A stretch of 64,000 nucleotides of DNA from Phaeosphaeria sp. MPI-PUGE-AT-0046c (GCA_020747045.1 JAGTJN010000003.1:992001-1056000); one strand, 5' to 3'; positions 1-12,656 are shown, counted from the stretch's first letter. Numbers and translations are program-made. The notes: generated from the letters alone by a model not told the origin.

Positions 1-576
1 TATTTCTAGTTATACTAAGCAACACTAGAGATTATGCGGCTTAGCAGAACCACACTGTCGTCGGCTTCTGATGCTCACGATCAAACGCCGATGAGCTCCA
101 CACATAAGTTAGTCTAGGACGAGTTTGTTCGTCAGCCCGGTAACCGCTTGTCGAAAATCGACAGATAAACACTGCGTGACAACTTTGATCGGATTATTCC
201 TAGGCGAGTTGTTCCTGATTTCTGACCTGGGATGCACAGTCCATGAACATTGGCGGGGTGTTGAAGCTGGAATGCGAGGCTGCGTCATCGGGAACTACGA
301 AGTGGGGAGCAGGGCCGTATGCCTGATCAGACAGTAAGAATGGCATTGGATACCAGCGAGGTAATTTCCTCCGCAATTCGTCGACAGAAGTAATGGTGGA
401 CCTTCGGACTAGGAGGATGGGCCGATCGACGTGGCCTGCAAGCGTGTGGCAGAGCTGTAGACTGGTTAAAAGGGAAGCAAACGCCGCTGTGGGACGGGAA
501 TTCCGCCTTCCTCTCCAAACAGACGCAACTTATCATCAATCTTACGCCCAAACTGCACCCACACATCTCTACCATC
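1..576. other. Left-edge intergenic region and promoter
   Basis: I see no convincing gene here. Short open frames exist on both strands but lack recognisable protein features. The last part, before the ATG at 577, is the likely promoter and 5' leader of the dehydrogenase. Confidence 0.5.
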
Positions 577-1676
577 ATGTCACAACGAGCAGCACTTCTC
601 ATTGGCAAGCTCTCACACACAAACAAGGAGTGGAAAGAGTGCACGCAGGTTGCATCGAAACTGCACGAGTACCCAGATGGCACGCGGGAAGACTTCATCT
701 CCAAGTGCAAAAGCGGCGAGTTCGACAACGTGTTCGCGCTCTACCGAAGCAACGACTCCAATGGCATCACCGGTGACTTCAACGAAGAGCTCGTTGAGGC
801 ATTACCGAAGAGCCTGAAGTTCATCTGTCACAATGGCGCCGGATACAATAACATCGATGTTGCGGCGTGCACAAAGCGAGGCATTTCGGTATCAAGCACA
901 CCAATCGCTGTTGACGATGCGACTGCAGATGTGGCCATCTGGCTGATGCTAGGTGCGCTTCGCAACATTAAGCAGTCGTTCATGGCGGTGAATGCGGGTA
1001 AGTTGCGAAGATTTGAGGTACGAATAATTGCTGATTAGGATGTACAGGCAAATGGCGCGGCAATTTCTCGCTCGGTCACGACCCCAAGAAGAAGACACTC
1101 GGTATCCTTGGCATGGGCGGCATCGGGTCAGCAGTCGCGCATCGCGCGAAGGCCTTTGGCATGGAAATTCAGTACCACAACCGGCATCAGCTGCCAGCGG
1201 ACAAGGAGCAGGGCGCAAAGTACGTCAGCTTTGAAGAGCTGCTGAAGACGTCAGATGTGCTCAGTCTGAACTTGGCACTGAACCCGTCGACAAAACACAT
1301 CATTGGCAAGGAGCAGTTCGAGCAAATGAAGGACGGCGTCGTCATCGTGAACACGGCTCGAGGACCGCTGATTGATGAGGCTGCGTTGGTGGATGCATTG
1401 AAGAGCGGCAAGGTCTGGACGTGTGGTCTGGACGTGTTTGAGGAGGAACCCAAGATTCACCCCGGCCTGCTGGAATGCGAAAATGCCGTGCTCCTGCCCC
1501 ACGTGGGCACTGGTACCTTTGAGACACAGGTGAGTGGCATGCAATCTTGCTAAGAGTGTAGCTAACTTCCCCAGCGCGACATGGAATTGCTGGTCTTGAA
1601 CAACCTAAGGTCGGCCATACAGCACGAGAAGCTGTTGACACAAGTACCCGAGCAAAAGGACAAAGCGAAGATCTAG
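577..1676 (+). CDS. D-2-hydroxyacid dehydrogenase (glyoxylate/hydroxypyruvate reductase-like)
   Basis: NAD(P)H-dependent reductase of 2-oxoacids, probably glyoxylate or hydroxypyruvate, in the cytosol or mitochondria. Three exons are proposed: 577-997, 1048-1529 and 1575-1676. Introns are 50 and 45 nt with GT..AG ends and give 334 aa, a normal family length. The start ATG follows an ACC-rich leader. The Rossmann loop GMGGIG lies near residues 162-167. The family's catalytic triad is visible: Arg in NTARGPLID, Glu in DVFEEEP and His in LLPHVGTGT. The N-terminal half carries the substrate-binding pattern HNGAGYNNID. The fold and general reaction are safe. The exact substrate cannot be read from sequence, because fungal genomes carry several members (GOR1-like, formate dehydrogenase-like). 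Confidence 0.93.
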
Positions 1677-2444
1677 ATGAATAGATAGACAGTGCATATA
1701 CGTTCAAAAAAATAGACGCTATTCGATGAATGAGACACAAGCCTTTGGCATAGAGAAATAGAGAATTCTTTTACACAGCCTGCTACATGACCATTCGCAA
1801 TATCCTTCTAATTATCTTACGACCCATCTGAAGAACCCTGTCTTTCGGCGATGCGTGTGTCCAGACCGCGGTAGCACAGTCTCCTGCTCGTAAAATTCCT
1901 GGAGATTCTGGGGTCGGTGTCTGCCGGGCTCTGAAATGTCAAGCAGCACAAAAGCACACCGCCAAGTCCCCGCTCCTCTTCGCTAAGCTGCGCCCAAGCA
2001 CATCGGATGGCACACCCGGCATGCTCACAATATTGTACTCAAATGCCGCCTCCGCTTCAGCTGCTGTGTTGAGCAGCATGTCGCCATGGCTCAGGAGACA
2101 GTTCGGCTTTCACGCCATGCAACGACATGCTATCCGACAAGCGGCCTTTGACGGGACGAAGGCTTGACAAAACGCTACCCCGGCCCAAAGAGCACAGCGC
2201 AGCACTGGGGTCCCCACAGTATCCAACCCCACGTCATGGCGCGACACATTGGTCCCGACAGCTGTCGAACGGTTTCTGCTCTCGGGTAACCCGATGGAGA
2301 AGATATATAGCCATCTGATGCGCGCTGCAGTGATGAAAATCCTCACTGCGACGCTGCCCTCCCTTCCTGCGAGTCGACTATTCACCCTCCCAGATCTTTG
2401 TCGTGTTACGCGTACGGATTTGAGTCGCTTTGCTTGTCTGAGCC
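1677..2444. other. Intergenic region, transporter promoter
   Basis: 768 bp between two plus-strand genes. A TATATAG element lies about 140 bp before the transporter ATG. No frame here shows family features or a believable start. Confidence 0.45.
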
Positions 2445-4260
2445 ATGGCGAAGCTTGATTTGCCTGCTGTTTGGCGCGATGTCAAGTCACATCGCAAGGC
2501 ATATACACTCACGGCGATTGCGTCGTTCGGTGGTATGCTTTTTGGATGGGATACAGGCCTCATTGGTGTAAGTGCTGCCTTCTTCTCAGAGGGCAAAAAC
2601 ACCTTGCTGACAATGATTAGGGCGTTTTGACAATGGACGCGTTCCAGCACTCGTTCAACCTCAACAAGGATTCCGACGACTTTGCGAATTTGCAAGGCAA
2701 TATTGTCTCTGTTCTCCAGGCCGGCTGCTTCTTTGGTGCTATGGCTTCGTTCTACATCAGCGATACCTTTGGGCGCAAACGGGCTCTCATCATCGCCGAC
2801 ATCATCTTCATCATCGGATCTCTCGTTCAGACACTCATCTTCGGCGGAAACCTGGCCCAGCTCTATGTTGGACGTGTCATTGGCGGTTTTGGAGTTGGCT
2901 TGATCAGTGCAGTTGTGCCTACGTACATTGGCGAGAATGCACCCAAAGAGATCCGGGGTCGTTGCATTGGTTGTATGCAACTATTCAACGTCACAGGCAT
3001 ATGTCTTGCCTTTTTTGTCAACTACGGCATCAACCTCGACATCACAGACGATGACAACGAGGCAAAATGGCGAATCCCCTTTGCACTGCAGATGCTTCCT
3101 GGCGCTTTCCTGCTTGTTGGCATGCTCTTCATGAACGAGAGCCCTCGCTGGCTCGTAGAGAAGAACCGCATCACCGACGCTGCCAAAGCGCTAGCTACTG
3201 TACGAGGCAAGCCTGTGGATGACCCTGATGTTGTGCAAGAATTGGACGAAATCATCCAGGACTTCAATGGGCATGAGAAGATGCCCTTGATGGCACAAAT
3301 CCGAGCTGCGGGCTCTAGCAAGAAGATGTTCTACCGAACGTCGTTTGGCGTCATTCTCATGTTCTGGCAGCAGTGGACGGGAACGAATTCGGTAAGTGAT
3401 ACGCGGCTGTAGGATAACTCGACATGCTGATCGCGACAGATCAACTACTATGCTCCCCAGATCTTCAAGTCGATTGGGCTCGTTGGCACGTCTTCCGGAC
3501 TGTTTGCGACCGGAGTGTACGGAATTGTCAAAATCTGCGTAACGGCGATTGGCTTGATGGCGTTCACTGAGCAGCTGGGTCGCAAGTGGTCCTTGATCAT
3601 CGGCTCCATGGGCCAGGCCTTTGCCTTTTTCTACATTGGCATCAACAGCGCAGTGCATCCGCCGAATGGTGAGCTTGATGGAAACGCCATCTTTGCCATT
3701 ATCTCGGTCTACCTGTTTGTTGTCTTTTACTCGTTCGGTAAGCATCCACTCGGCCACCACCTGACCATGTCGACCAAGCTAATCAACTTTTAAGGCTGGG
3801 GCCCCACGCCCTTTATCCTCAGCTCTGAATGCAGTCCCAATCATGTCCGTTCGCTTGTGATGGCAGCCTCGCTCATGACGCAATGGCTGTTCAATTTTGT
3901 AATCGCAAAGGTAGAGTGCCACTTTACCAAGCGTGTGTGAGAGACATTGCTGACTCGTACCAGCTCACGCCCATCATGCTGGCAAAAATTACATATGGCA
4001 CATTTCTGCTGTTTGGCTCCCTCTGCATTGTCATGGGTATCTGGACTGTCTTCTGCGTGCCCGAGACCAAGGGCGTGCCGCTCGAGTCAATCGGCGAACT
4101 GTTCGAGGGTAACATCATCCGCGGATGCCTTCAGGATACATTCCCCAAGCAGTCGCGCGCAAAGGCATTGCGACACCACCACAACACCCATGATGCAGAT
4201 TCGGTGAGCGGCGACGGACCGCGCAAGGGCGCGCGGGTCGATCACATCGAGGAGGCGTGA
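2445..4260 (+). CDS. MFS sugar-porter family permease (quinate/monosaccharide type)
   Basis: Proton-coupled plasma-membrane importer of a sugar or quinate-like solute. Five exons: 2445-2567, 2621-3391, 3440-3737, 3795-3910 and 3964-4260, giving 534 aa, the usual length for 12-helix sugar porters. The ATG has a strong context (GCCATGG). Signature motifs appear in order: FGGMLFGWDTGLIGG in helix 1, GRKRA in the loop 2-3 region, RVIGGFGVG in helix 4, ESPRWL after helix 6, NYYAPQIF in helix 7, and PETKGVPLE after helix 12. The NYYAPQIFKSIGL segment and the overall pattern resemble fungal quinate permeases (QutD/Qa-y), but no quinate catabolic genes lie nearby, so substrate assignment is weak. A second intron phase check across all junctions keeps the frame. 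Confidence 0.92.
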
Positions 4261-5811
4261 TTGGGACTAGGTGGAGAAGACATGTTGTTGTAGTAGGAAG
4301 CGATTTACAATTACCAATACTCTTGCCTGTACTCGCTTAGCCGAGGCCAAGAAACAATAATCTACACAGCGTTGCGGACACGACGCGTTCTCATGCATTA
4401 GAGGCAGGGCCCTGGCCAAGCAATAAACGAACATGTGTCCACAGCTGCAGCAGGATCTGTACGACGTGTTCAAATACCGAAGATCGCGCTCTGAAGTGGC
4501 ATCTCAGTCGGGCCTACAAGTGTGAGCCCACCGGACGAGTCGCATGGTAAGGCAGTGCTTGCGTGTGAGGTGGTCTTGGTCGGGCTTGCGCAGGGTCCAT
4601 CGTTGCCCAAGGGGTCGTTATTGGGCACGCGGAACAATCTTCTCACAGTCTAGAGAGCGGGGCCCGGTGTGGACTCTGACAGCCGGTGAAGGCACGCGGC
4701 AGCGCCTGCTCGCTCGAACCATGGAGAGGGCGTGCGAACTGTGGAAAGGCGTGCCGACGAGCAGTACTAGAATGAGGCGAGCATACGGTGGTACCGTGTA
4801 GCGCATCGGGACGGCGGCGAACGTGCAGACCCTTCTTTTCCTTCATTGCTAAGTTACTACACGGCGCACGTTGCGGGCGGTGGCGCTCTGCGTCCTTGTC
4901 CAATGGGAGCCCGTGTCGCGTTTAGGACCGACCACCGGGTCGTATGTCATAGTGCTGATCCTGAGTCTTCTGCCCAACCATGGCGTACTTCAGGCAGTTG
5001 GACGGCCAGGAGGCCACAACCTCGCGATGCACGATACTGCTCCCGTGGCCCCTCGTCGTCTTGTCCCCTCCCCAAATATAGCATAGCGACCGTCGTTTCC
5101 AACTCTTGCTGCCCTGCTGCCCACATCTCTGCCCTCGACGCCTGCCCCGCCTCATACGTCCCACTCGCGACGCCACAACCATCGGCCCCTCTAGGCATTC
5201 CCTGCGAGCGGCTGCAATCATCACCCGTTGCTTTTTAGCGATACTCCCAAACCTCTTCCCCCTGTCGCGCCAGGGCGTCATCACCACTCAAGCAGGAACT
5301 TGGACCGGACGCTGTCGCATTCGCATCCTGTCTCTACCTGTTTTCGGTCCGCACCGAATACCATCAATCCTGGTCCTCGACCTGCCTGCCAACCTGCCCG
5401 CCTCGTCCAGTCGTGGCCATATTATTAGACCAATACCGACACCATGTACGTCCAGCTGCGGACCAGTTCTGCGCCAGATCTCGTCTCTTCTACTTTTGTT
5501 TCGTTTGTGCCATTCGTACTCCCAGCGCTTTCCTTTCACACCCACTGACAGTCATGTTGGGCAGCATCCTTTTACCCTCCCAGCCGCCTGGCCTGCGCAG
5601 AAACACATATACCAGTGGCATTGCGCCCGCTCTCCCACCTCGCCGTAACTCCCTCTCCACCGCCCCGAGTGCCCAGACTGCGAAGCTCCAGCTCCGGCTG
5701 TCGACCCTCCCCAACATCAGCAAGCCCATTACCACCAATACCAACAGCAGTCCAAAGAGCACCGCTACTACTACTACCACCACTACCACCACCACCACCA
5801 AGAACACCGCC
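4261..5811. other. Intergenic region and pyrimidine-rich leader
   Basis: About 1.55 kb. The left part holds no supported gene. From about 5080 the plus strand is rich in C and T, typical of fungal promoters and 5' leaders, and it leads into the gene starting at 5812. The frame of that gene stays open upstream to about 5413, with an in-frame ATG at 5554 and an ACC/ACT trinucleotide tract (5762-5800) that would encode polythreonine. I treat this as leader, but a start at 5554 is possible. Confidence 0.5.
5762..5800 (+). repeat. ACT/ACC trinucleotide microsatellite
   Basis: An almost uninterrupted run of ACT and ACC triplets just before the preferred start codon at 5812. It could vary in length between strains. 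If translation began at 5554 it would encode a threonine run. Confidence 0.8.
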
Positions 5812-8685
5812 ATGGACTCGAGATACAAACGCTCGATCTCGCCCCGCCGCTATGCGAACCCTGGCAGGTCGTCCACGGGCACCTTTGCGGACCCCTATTA
5901 CGACTACACCTCCTACCGCCCAAGCTCACCACGGTCGAGTGCCGAACGCATCGGAGGTGCCCACCACCATCACCTCTCCTCATCTGTATACCACACCCCC
6001 AGCACATCGTCCGGGTCACGTGCAACCACCCAAACCTCTTATGGACGGCCTCGACGCAACACCAACGAGGCCATGACACGACCATCCGCAAGCTCTACCT
6101 CGATGCCCATTCGCACGCCCTACACACCTCACAGCAACCTCGACCGTCCCTCCAGCCCCCTTACTCGGGACAGCAAGCGGATCGACACCTACATCACCCA
6201 GCCCTCGCGAACCTCACACAAGAAGATCTACAGTGTAGATGATTCCAGCCGCTCCACCCAGCTCGTAGCAGAGAGAGACACGGTCGAGTCTCCCCGACAC
6301 AGAGACAGCGTGGACCGGGGTTACGGTGTCACAAGCGGCGGTCGCACCTACCACAACAGCAGCAGGGCACCCCCTCGCCTCTCGGATCTAAACGACGATG
6401 GCTACTCGTACACGGATCCTGCGAGCATGTACCGCGACACCGAGCCTGCCTGGCGGCGTCCCCGAGCAGGCAGTCTCGAGCGCACCTCTCGTCCCTCCAG
6501 CATGATTGTAGACCGCCCAGCACGCACCTCGACCCGCGAGCTTGGTCCCCCACCCTCCGTCCGCGGTTTTGATAAGATTAACAACAGCGTCCCACGTCAT
6601 CACACCCGATCCTCCTCCATTGACCGATCACGCGAGATCCCCAAGTACGAGCCCTACCCCGACTCAGCGCCGTCTCGAACATCCTCCGCCCGCCACCATG
6701 CTCCTGCCGTTCACCAAGAGCCCCGCGAACATAGGCGTGACACGTACCACGACTCATACGACCGTCGGGACACTGAGAATAGGCGGCACAACACGGCAGA
6801 CCACTTGCCAGATCCTCAAGTGGCTTCGCGCGGCTTTGGCATTGCTCCCAGCAACCCCGCACTTGCCCACGACCACCATGCTGTCTGGAGTAATCAAGAA
6901 CCATCGCATGCCCGAACAGACGACTATGGCGCTCCATACCACTCCTCCCACCGTGCTAGCGCCCAGGTGCCCGACCCACGGAGCTCAGATTCTCGACTAC
7001 ACCGTGGACGAGACTCAGTCCCTCCCACAGCCGCATACGAGAGCTATGACAAGCGTCCTCGCGAGCGAGAAGGCAGCACAGGTTTCGTGCCTGCAGTTGC
7101 TGGCGCAGCAACTGGTGTTGCGGCTGGCATAGGTGCCGCGAGCTACATGAAGTCAAGAGAGAAGGACCGCGAGGAGCGTAACTCGTCTGAAGAGAGGGAA
7201 CGGGAAAGAGAGCGTGACCGCGAGCGCCGCAGAGTTCAAGATGAGCGTGACAGCCGCGACAAAGTCGATGATCGACGCGATCGCAAGTATGACGAACGCG
7301 ACGATAGACGTGAGCGCCGTCACGGTGACGATGACCGGGCGAAGAGCTCACGCAAGGCTCCATCATCTGAGGGCAGTGGCGATGAGCGACCCCGCCATTA
7401 TGTCGATCGTGACGCAGAGCGACGCAGCGAGCCTCAGTCCAAGGAGCCCGCGCTTGACCCCGATGAGGAGTATCGCCGTCGTGTACAACAGGAAGCAGAG
7501 CGCAGCGGCCGAAGCACGCGCGAACAGGATGACCCAGACCGCGAGCGACGACGACGAAGGGATGATCGAGAGCAATCTCGGAGTCCAGACGAGCGTTCCC
7601 GGGATTCACCGCCGGCCAGTACTCGACCTGATGAACGCTCTTCTAGCATATACGATGCCAACATGGTTCAAGAGCCCGAGTCGTTCGATAAACTGCAGGC
7701 AGACCAGCCTAGCAAGAGTGTCACAATCGTCTCCCCGCCAAAAGAGGCACAGCCCGCAGTCAAGGGCATTCTTCGTAAGCCCACCGAGAAGTTTCCCGAG
7801 GAGCCCGAGCCTATTCGTGAAGGCGTGGCTCCGCACAAAGATGCTCTCAAAGGCAAGGACATTCCTATCGGTGCTCGCTGGACGAGGATCGACCGCCGCC
7901 TTGTCAACCCAGAAGCACTTGAAGAAGCCAAGGAGCGCTTCGAGGAGCGTATGGACTGTGTTATCGTCCTGCGTGTTTTGACCAAGCAAGAGATACAGAA
8001 GCTGGCTGATCGCACCAAGAAAATTCGGGAGCGTCGAGGTATGTCATCTACAGTTGACTGTATCGGCAAGCACTGACATATCATCAGAGGACGAATATGA
8101 TGAGCGCGATCGCGAGGATCGCGACAAGCGCAGCTACCACAGCTCCCGAGACGATAGAGATGATGAGGAGCGTGAACGTGACCGTGGTCGAGACCGGGAC
8201 CGCGAGCGTCGTCGACGATATGATGATGAAGCAAGCGACTACGATGGTCTGGATCGCGAGCGCGAGCGTGAACGCGAACGTCCTAAGATGCTGGAACCTG
8301 CCAGGTGATTAAGATGATGAGTTTCAGCGCCTCGCATATTTACCTGGCATTCTTGGATTCTTCAAACCTCTGTTGCTCACTGGTAATATGCAGAAGAAGA
8401 GATAAGAGGAGCAAGTCCTGCAGCACTCTCCGCCACAAGTACGGTGGGGCTGCAGGCACAGCACAGACAACTTCGGCAAAGGAAGAACTTCAGAAAAGTT
8501 TCGTAGAGCTCACACGAACAATGAGAAGGAGCCCAGACACAGAGATCGCCACGGAGCGTGACGCACATGCTCACTCAAAACACCATCATCCACTTGGGTA
8601 CAGCAAGTCATATCGCGCTTTCGATGAGAGCAATGGCAGAGACAACATGGGCAAGATCAGTGCCTTGAGCAAAGTCATGGGTTAG
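5812..8685 (+). CDS. Large Arg/Asp/Glu-rich low-complexity protein with DUF8035-like domain
   Basis: Function unknown. Three exons are proposed: 5812-8038, 8088-8304 and 8394-8685 (911 aa). The start ATG sits in the strong context GCCATGG. The N-terminal half is Ser/Pro/Arg/Tyr-rich and disordered. Residues about 430-640 are dominated by alternating R, D and E blocks. Residues about 687-743 form the only folded-looking part (GARWTRIDRRLVNPEAL, then a charged helix), which I match from memory to DUF8035, a domain of fungal proteins often described as SR- or serine/arginine-like. A Gly/Ala-rich stretch (AVAGAATGVAAGIGAA) near residue 430 looks like a glycine-zipper-type segment. The last intron is uncertain: if 8305-8393 is retained, the protein stops at 8308 with the tail LEPAR. 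Nuclear or RNA-related roles are guesses from composition. Confidence 0.8.
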
Positions 8686-9538
8686 CTCTCAGAGACTTGG
8701 ATGATGTAGAGACGGGATCTGGCTTCGCAAAGATGGGACCTTGAGCGCATCGCAACGAAAGTGCAGGCTGGGGGTGCTGGCACACTGTACATTACCTAAT
8801 ACACAATTTAATACATATCACGAGCTTGTTCAGATCGCTAGGTTTTGGGAGATTATAGACTACACCGCTTCAGATACCACCATCACCACCACCACATCGG
8901 TTGTACAGGCATCAGCAGCCATAAGATGAGACACCACAAGTCGTGCTTACTTGGTCGTTGGTGTAACTGAAGTCATAAGTGCCTTGGTATGGTTCCTACT
9001 GAAGAAAATCTGTTAAACCTTCGCTGAAGAAAATCTGTTAAACCTTCGCCTCAAAGTGTATCCGGCAACTCTCTACTCCAAGTTAATGTAGTCTGTAAAG
9101 CACATAGACGAGCTCATGGTTCTGAAGTTACAGAGCGCACGAAAAGCGTATGACGAGCGTTAGTGTATATTTTCTTGGCAGTGGGGAAAGACGAGGTGTG
9201 ATGGGCAACTCTACTCCTTCCTGCCCTGACGATCACCTTTCGGGATTTGACTGCGCCTCAGCACGCTTCGCATTACACGAGCCGCGAGTGGGCACTCTAT
9301 GTTAGTCTCTTGGTGCTCTAACAACACTCCAATCCTATGGTAGAAGAGATGAGGCGACACCCAAAGAACGTTTTACATGACGTCAAGACTGTAAACATCG
9401 AGACATGAAAGAGGCACAAGCGCAATGGAGGAGCGAGAATGGCACCCGGGCGATCCGTTAGCGGTCCCCGGATGATAGGTAGTCAATGGCCGCTCCTTCT
9501 GTTTCTCTGTTACGATAGAACCTACACAATTGTGCGCA
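8686..9538. other. Intergenic region
   Basis: About 850 bp between two plus-strand genes. It contains a perfect 25-bp tandem duplication (listed separately) and a short ACC tract near 8877. No coding signal is seen. Confidence 0.5.
8999..9048 (+). repeat. Perfect 25-bp tandem duplication
   Basis: Two identical head-to-tail copies of a 25-base unit beginning CTGAAGAAAATC, at 8999-9023 and 9024-9048. No mismatch between copies suggests a recent slippage or end-joining duplication. Confidence 0.95.
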
Positions 9539-10464
9539 ATGCCTGTTGCTACCGCCAATATCACCGAAAAGATGGGCCACCCCAATGGCACCACGAACGG
9601 CGACATGTCGGATTACACAATTTCGGCATCAATTCCTGAGGAACCGGTGACTATGAAGCGGAAACCATATGTGCCTCCCAAAGGTTCGAAGCTGCTGAAT
9701 CCAGGTTGGTGTCTATTTGCTCTCCACCCGAACATGCAACTGACGCACCACAGGCACCGCGCGCGCCAACCTCGCCCCTTCAGAGGAAATGCCCTACGGC
9801 ACACAAACCAACAACTGGGCTGCGAAACATTCGCACCAGTCCGTCCTCCAACAACACGTCGACTTCTTCGATCAAGACCGCGACGGTATCATCTGGCCCT
9901 CAGACACATATATCGGCTTCCACCGTCTAGGCTTCGGTGTCATCTTGTCCATCATCGCCGCCTTCATCATCCATATCAACTTCTCGTACCCCACGGCTAC
10001 GGGGTGGCTGCCTGACCCGCTATTCAGGATCAACATGGTGAACATGAACCGCACAAAACATGGAGGCGATACGGGCACGTACGATAATGAGGGGCGATTT
10101 GTGCCGCAGAAGTTCGAGGAGATATTCACAAAATATGCAGAGGGAAGAGGGTATCTGACGTTCTGGGAGGGCGTGGAGATGTTGAGAGGACAGAGGAACG
10201 TTAATGATCTGATTGGGTGGGGAGGGGCAACATTCGAGTGTAAGTCACGACGGTTGGGGATTCTTTTGTCTCTCTTTCTAGTGAGAGAAACTTTTGTGCT
10301 AATTTCTCTGCGTAGGGGGAGCGACGTGGCTTATGCTTTGGCCAGAGGACGGCAAGATGATGAAGGACGATATTCGGGCTACGTTTGATGGCAGTATATT
10401 CTATGTGATTGCTGAGAGGAGAGCGAAGGGCTTGAGGAGTACACCTACGAGCAAGAAGTTTTAA
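9539..10464 (+). CDS. Caleosin / lipid-droplet peroxygenase
   Basis: Caleosins bind calcium and heme, sit on lipid droplets or ER, and act as peroxygenases on fatty-acid hydroperoxides. Three exons: 9539-9704, 9754-10239 and 10316-10464 (266 aa). The EF-hand loop is clear at residues 95-106 (D95, D97, D99, G100, I102, D106), right after the QQHVDFFD segment that carries the family's conserved heme-ligand histidine (H90). A hydrophobic segment follows (about 114-131), then a proline-containing turn (YPTATGWLPDP) in the place of the caleosin hairpin. The C-terminal half has the FWEGVEMLRGQRNVNDLIGW and WGATWLMLWPEDG blocks of the family. Length and order are normal. The first ATG used here lies in CGCAATG; no upstream in-frame ATG was seen. 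Confidence 0.93.
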
Positions 10465-11273
10465 ACCTCGGGAACCATGAGGAATAGACCGATAGATTAC
10501 GATTCGTCGACCAGACAATATCGGAAGATGGTCGACCATTTGCGCCCATCTGCTACCACATCTTCGTACACTGCATCGAGACATATTCCGTCGTCCTTTA
10601 TCCCAACACCAGCTGTCCCTTCACACAGTAGTTGCGCAAGCTCCTCATCACCCTGACATATTTAACAAACTTTTCCACCACCACGCCCGGCATGGATGAT
10701 CGCGCGCACCATAAAGATGTGCTCAGTCATCAATCCTACGTGCGCACCTCAGCCCCCAACTCTTCAATTCGATGCGCTTCTCCATTGTCTCTCGTCCCTG
10801 GCTTCCATTAACCCTACTCAATCCCCCGGGCCGCACAATTATCGAGTGCGTAAGTATAGTGTCCGTCGCGGAGACACCAGCTCTGTTCGCGGTGTGGGTC
10901 ATACGCCTGATATATTTAGCTTGACTTGCGTTGGGCAACATATCCGCGAGCAGTTGGTGGATGGAAGGAGAGTGGTCATATCCGTTTTTCATGTTGATGG
11001 GATGAGGGGTGTGCCTGTTAACTTCTCGGCTGGGGAGAAGCGGGCTATCAGAACGTCTGTTGCGCTATGCAGCGAGGAGTGTGAAGGAGTTGGATAGACA
11101 TAGGGTGTGACAAGAGTGGTCGCTTTACGTATGCTATCTATGGTAGATTAGTCTTGTCACTCTACTTGACTGATTAACCAAGCCGTGGGTCGCATGGCTT
11201 TCCGGCTCGTTGTCCATGCTTCCACTTTCTTGTGCGCTGCCGCTGAGCATTCTAGACATATCCCCACAGACAC
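10465..11273. other. Intergenic region with one doubtful frame
   Basis: About 810 bp between the caleosin and the convergent secreted-protein gene. An open frame of 133 codons (10696-11097, plus strand, ATG start) is present, but it has no signal peptide, no family motif and no supporting intron structure, so I do not call it a gene. Confidence 0.45.
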
Positions 11274-12656
11274 TCAGAGCTTTGCGTGAATGATATGCTC
11301 CCGAAGTATGTTCCTCCCATCTGCGCTCCTCTTGACCACCCTCGACTCGGAGACATTCCCCATGTGAGCTGAGCCTCCTGGTCCAGTGAGACCCATTGGG
11401 GGTGGAGGTGGCGGTGGCGGCGTTGGCGCGTCTTCAATCCACATCAACAAATTCAATACCCATATGTCGCCTTCAGACATGAACGCAGTGATCCTAGGCA
11501 CGTATTTGTTGCCTAATTGCTGCTTATGCTGCGCGAGGAAGAAACCTACCGTGGCACCATTTGGAGATCCTAGAGCATGCACCATCTTGTTAGCCTACAT
11601 TATACTGGTATCATGTCGAGGTTTGATTAGCAAATCAAGGTACTTCCGGGATGTCGACTCACCCAAGATAGCCACGCCTGCCTCAGAGCTAGTATCAAAG
11701 GTGATGCCGGGCCATGGCGGGACATCATCAGGGCGTTGTTGTCCCGGAGGCATTACCAACTTGCTGAGCGCTTCGTCGACGATGGCCTCCGTGTCATCAT
11801 TGATGATGTTAACAGAGAGGATCTTTGAAATGCCGTTGAGGCTCTTCTGCTGACTCGCACAATCTCGATTCCACAGGCCCCATGTGATATCAGAAAGTGC
11901 CCGGAGTGCAGGGAGATCAGCCGTGCTTGGATTGGCGTTGCCCCATAATCTTTTGGCCTCGCTTTTCGGCCCTTGGACGTCGATGAAGGTGATCATGCCA
12001 TCTTGCGCATTCACCGCAAGTTCGAACTTGGCGTTGGTGACCTATGGTGATTGTTTGTCAGTGCAATGAAGAAGTTCACATGGAAAGTGCTTCATTACTC
12101 TATACAGTGTTTCACCAACCTTGTAGACCTGCCTGCTAACCTCCGGCAGCATGTAGTTCGGGGCCTGTGTAATCACCGCACTCCCATCTCTGTGCACAAT
12201 CTTGTAACACTTGTGAGGTCCACCATTGGCCCGCGTCTTGGTAGACACACCAAGGCTGGCACAAACTCTCCCCATGCCCAGCTCTTCGAAATCGCACGAG
12301 TTGTCGCCGTTTGGAGAAACTGTCTCGTCCTTGTAGCCCCAGAGCTGCATCTCGGCATCGAGAGGGCCAGTCCATGGACTATTTATGGGCGAGACATGTG
12401 TTGCGGCTCCTGCGGCGTCTTGGGTCGTAGCTAACATGAGCCTGGACCCTTTGCACCATGCTTGTCCGTACACAGTACTGGGATCCGGTGCGCCGAGCAC
12501 TGGACCACTTGCTTCTTCTTGTCGTGTGTTGGGTAAAGCGGAAGTTCCATGAGGACGTCGAGGAAAGCTGTGATTCAGCGGTGACAAGCCAAACTTGGTG
12601 TTGCTTGTGCAAACTGTAGCCAACGCGATACAGCCGATGATGCTGGAAAGCTTCAT
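11274..12656 (-). CDS. Secreted protein of unknown function, tandem paralog A
   Basis: Unrecognised family. Exons on the minus strand: 12656-12099, 12041-11663 and 11569-11274 (410 aa). A signal peptide is evident (MKLSSIIGCIALATVCTS), so the product is probably secreted. The body carries conserved blocks shared with its neighbour: YGQAWCKGSRLMLA, HVSPINSPWTGPL, WGYKDE, CDFEELG, GGPHKCYKIVH, PPWPGITFDT, GFFLAQHKQQLG and the C-terminal REHIIHAKL. Four cysteines outside the signal peptide are at equivalent places in both copies. Exon 3 adds a proline run (eight consecutive Pro) absent from paralog B. Intron phases are 0 and 1. The gene is separated from its paralog by 472 bp and points the same way. 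A role as an effector or cell-surface protein is possible but not shown. Confidence 0.8.

Noticed and set aside
5413..5811. N-terminal extension of the DUF8035-type protein
   Set aside because: The frame is open but begins without an ATG, the in-frame ATG at 5554 has a weaker context, and the segment is low-complexity leader-like sequence. The ATG at 5812 is preferred.
10696..11097. 133-codon frame after the caleosin gene
   Set aside because: No recognisable motif, signal peptide or intron pattern.
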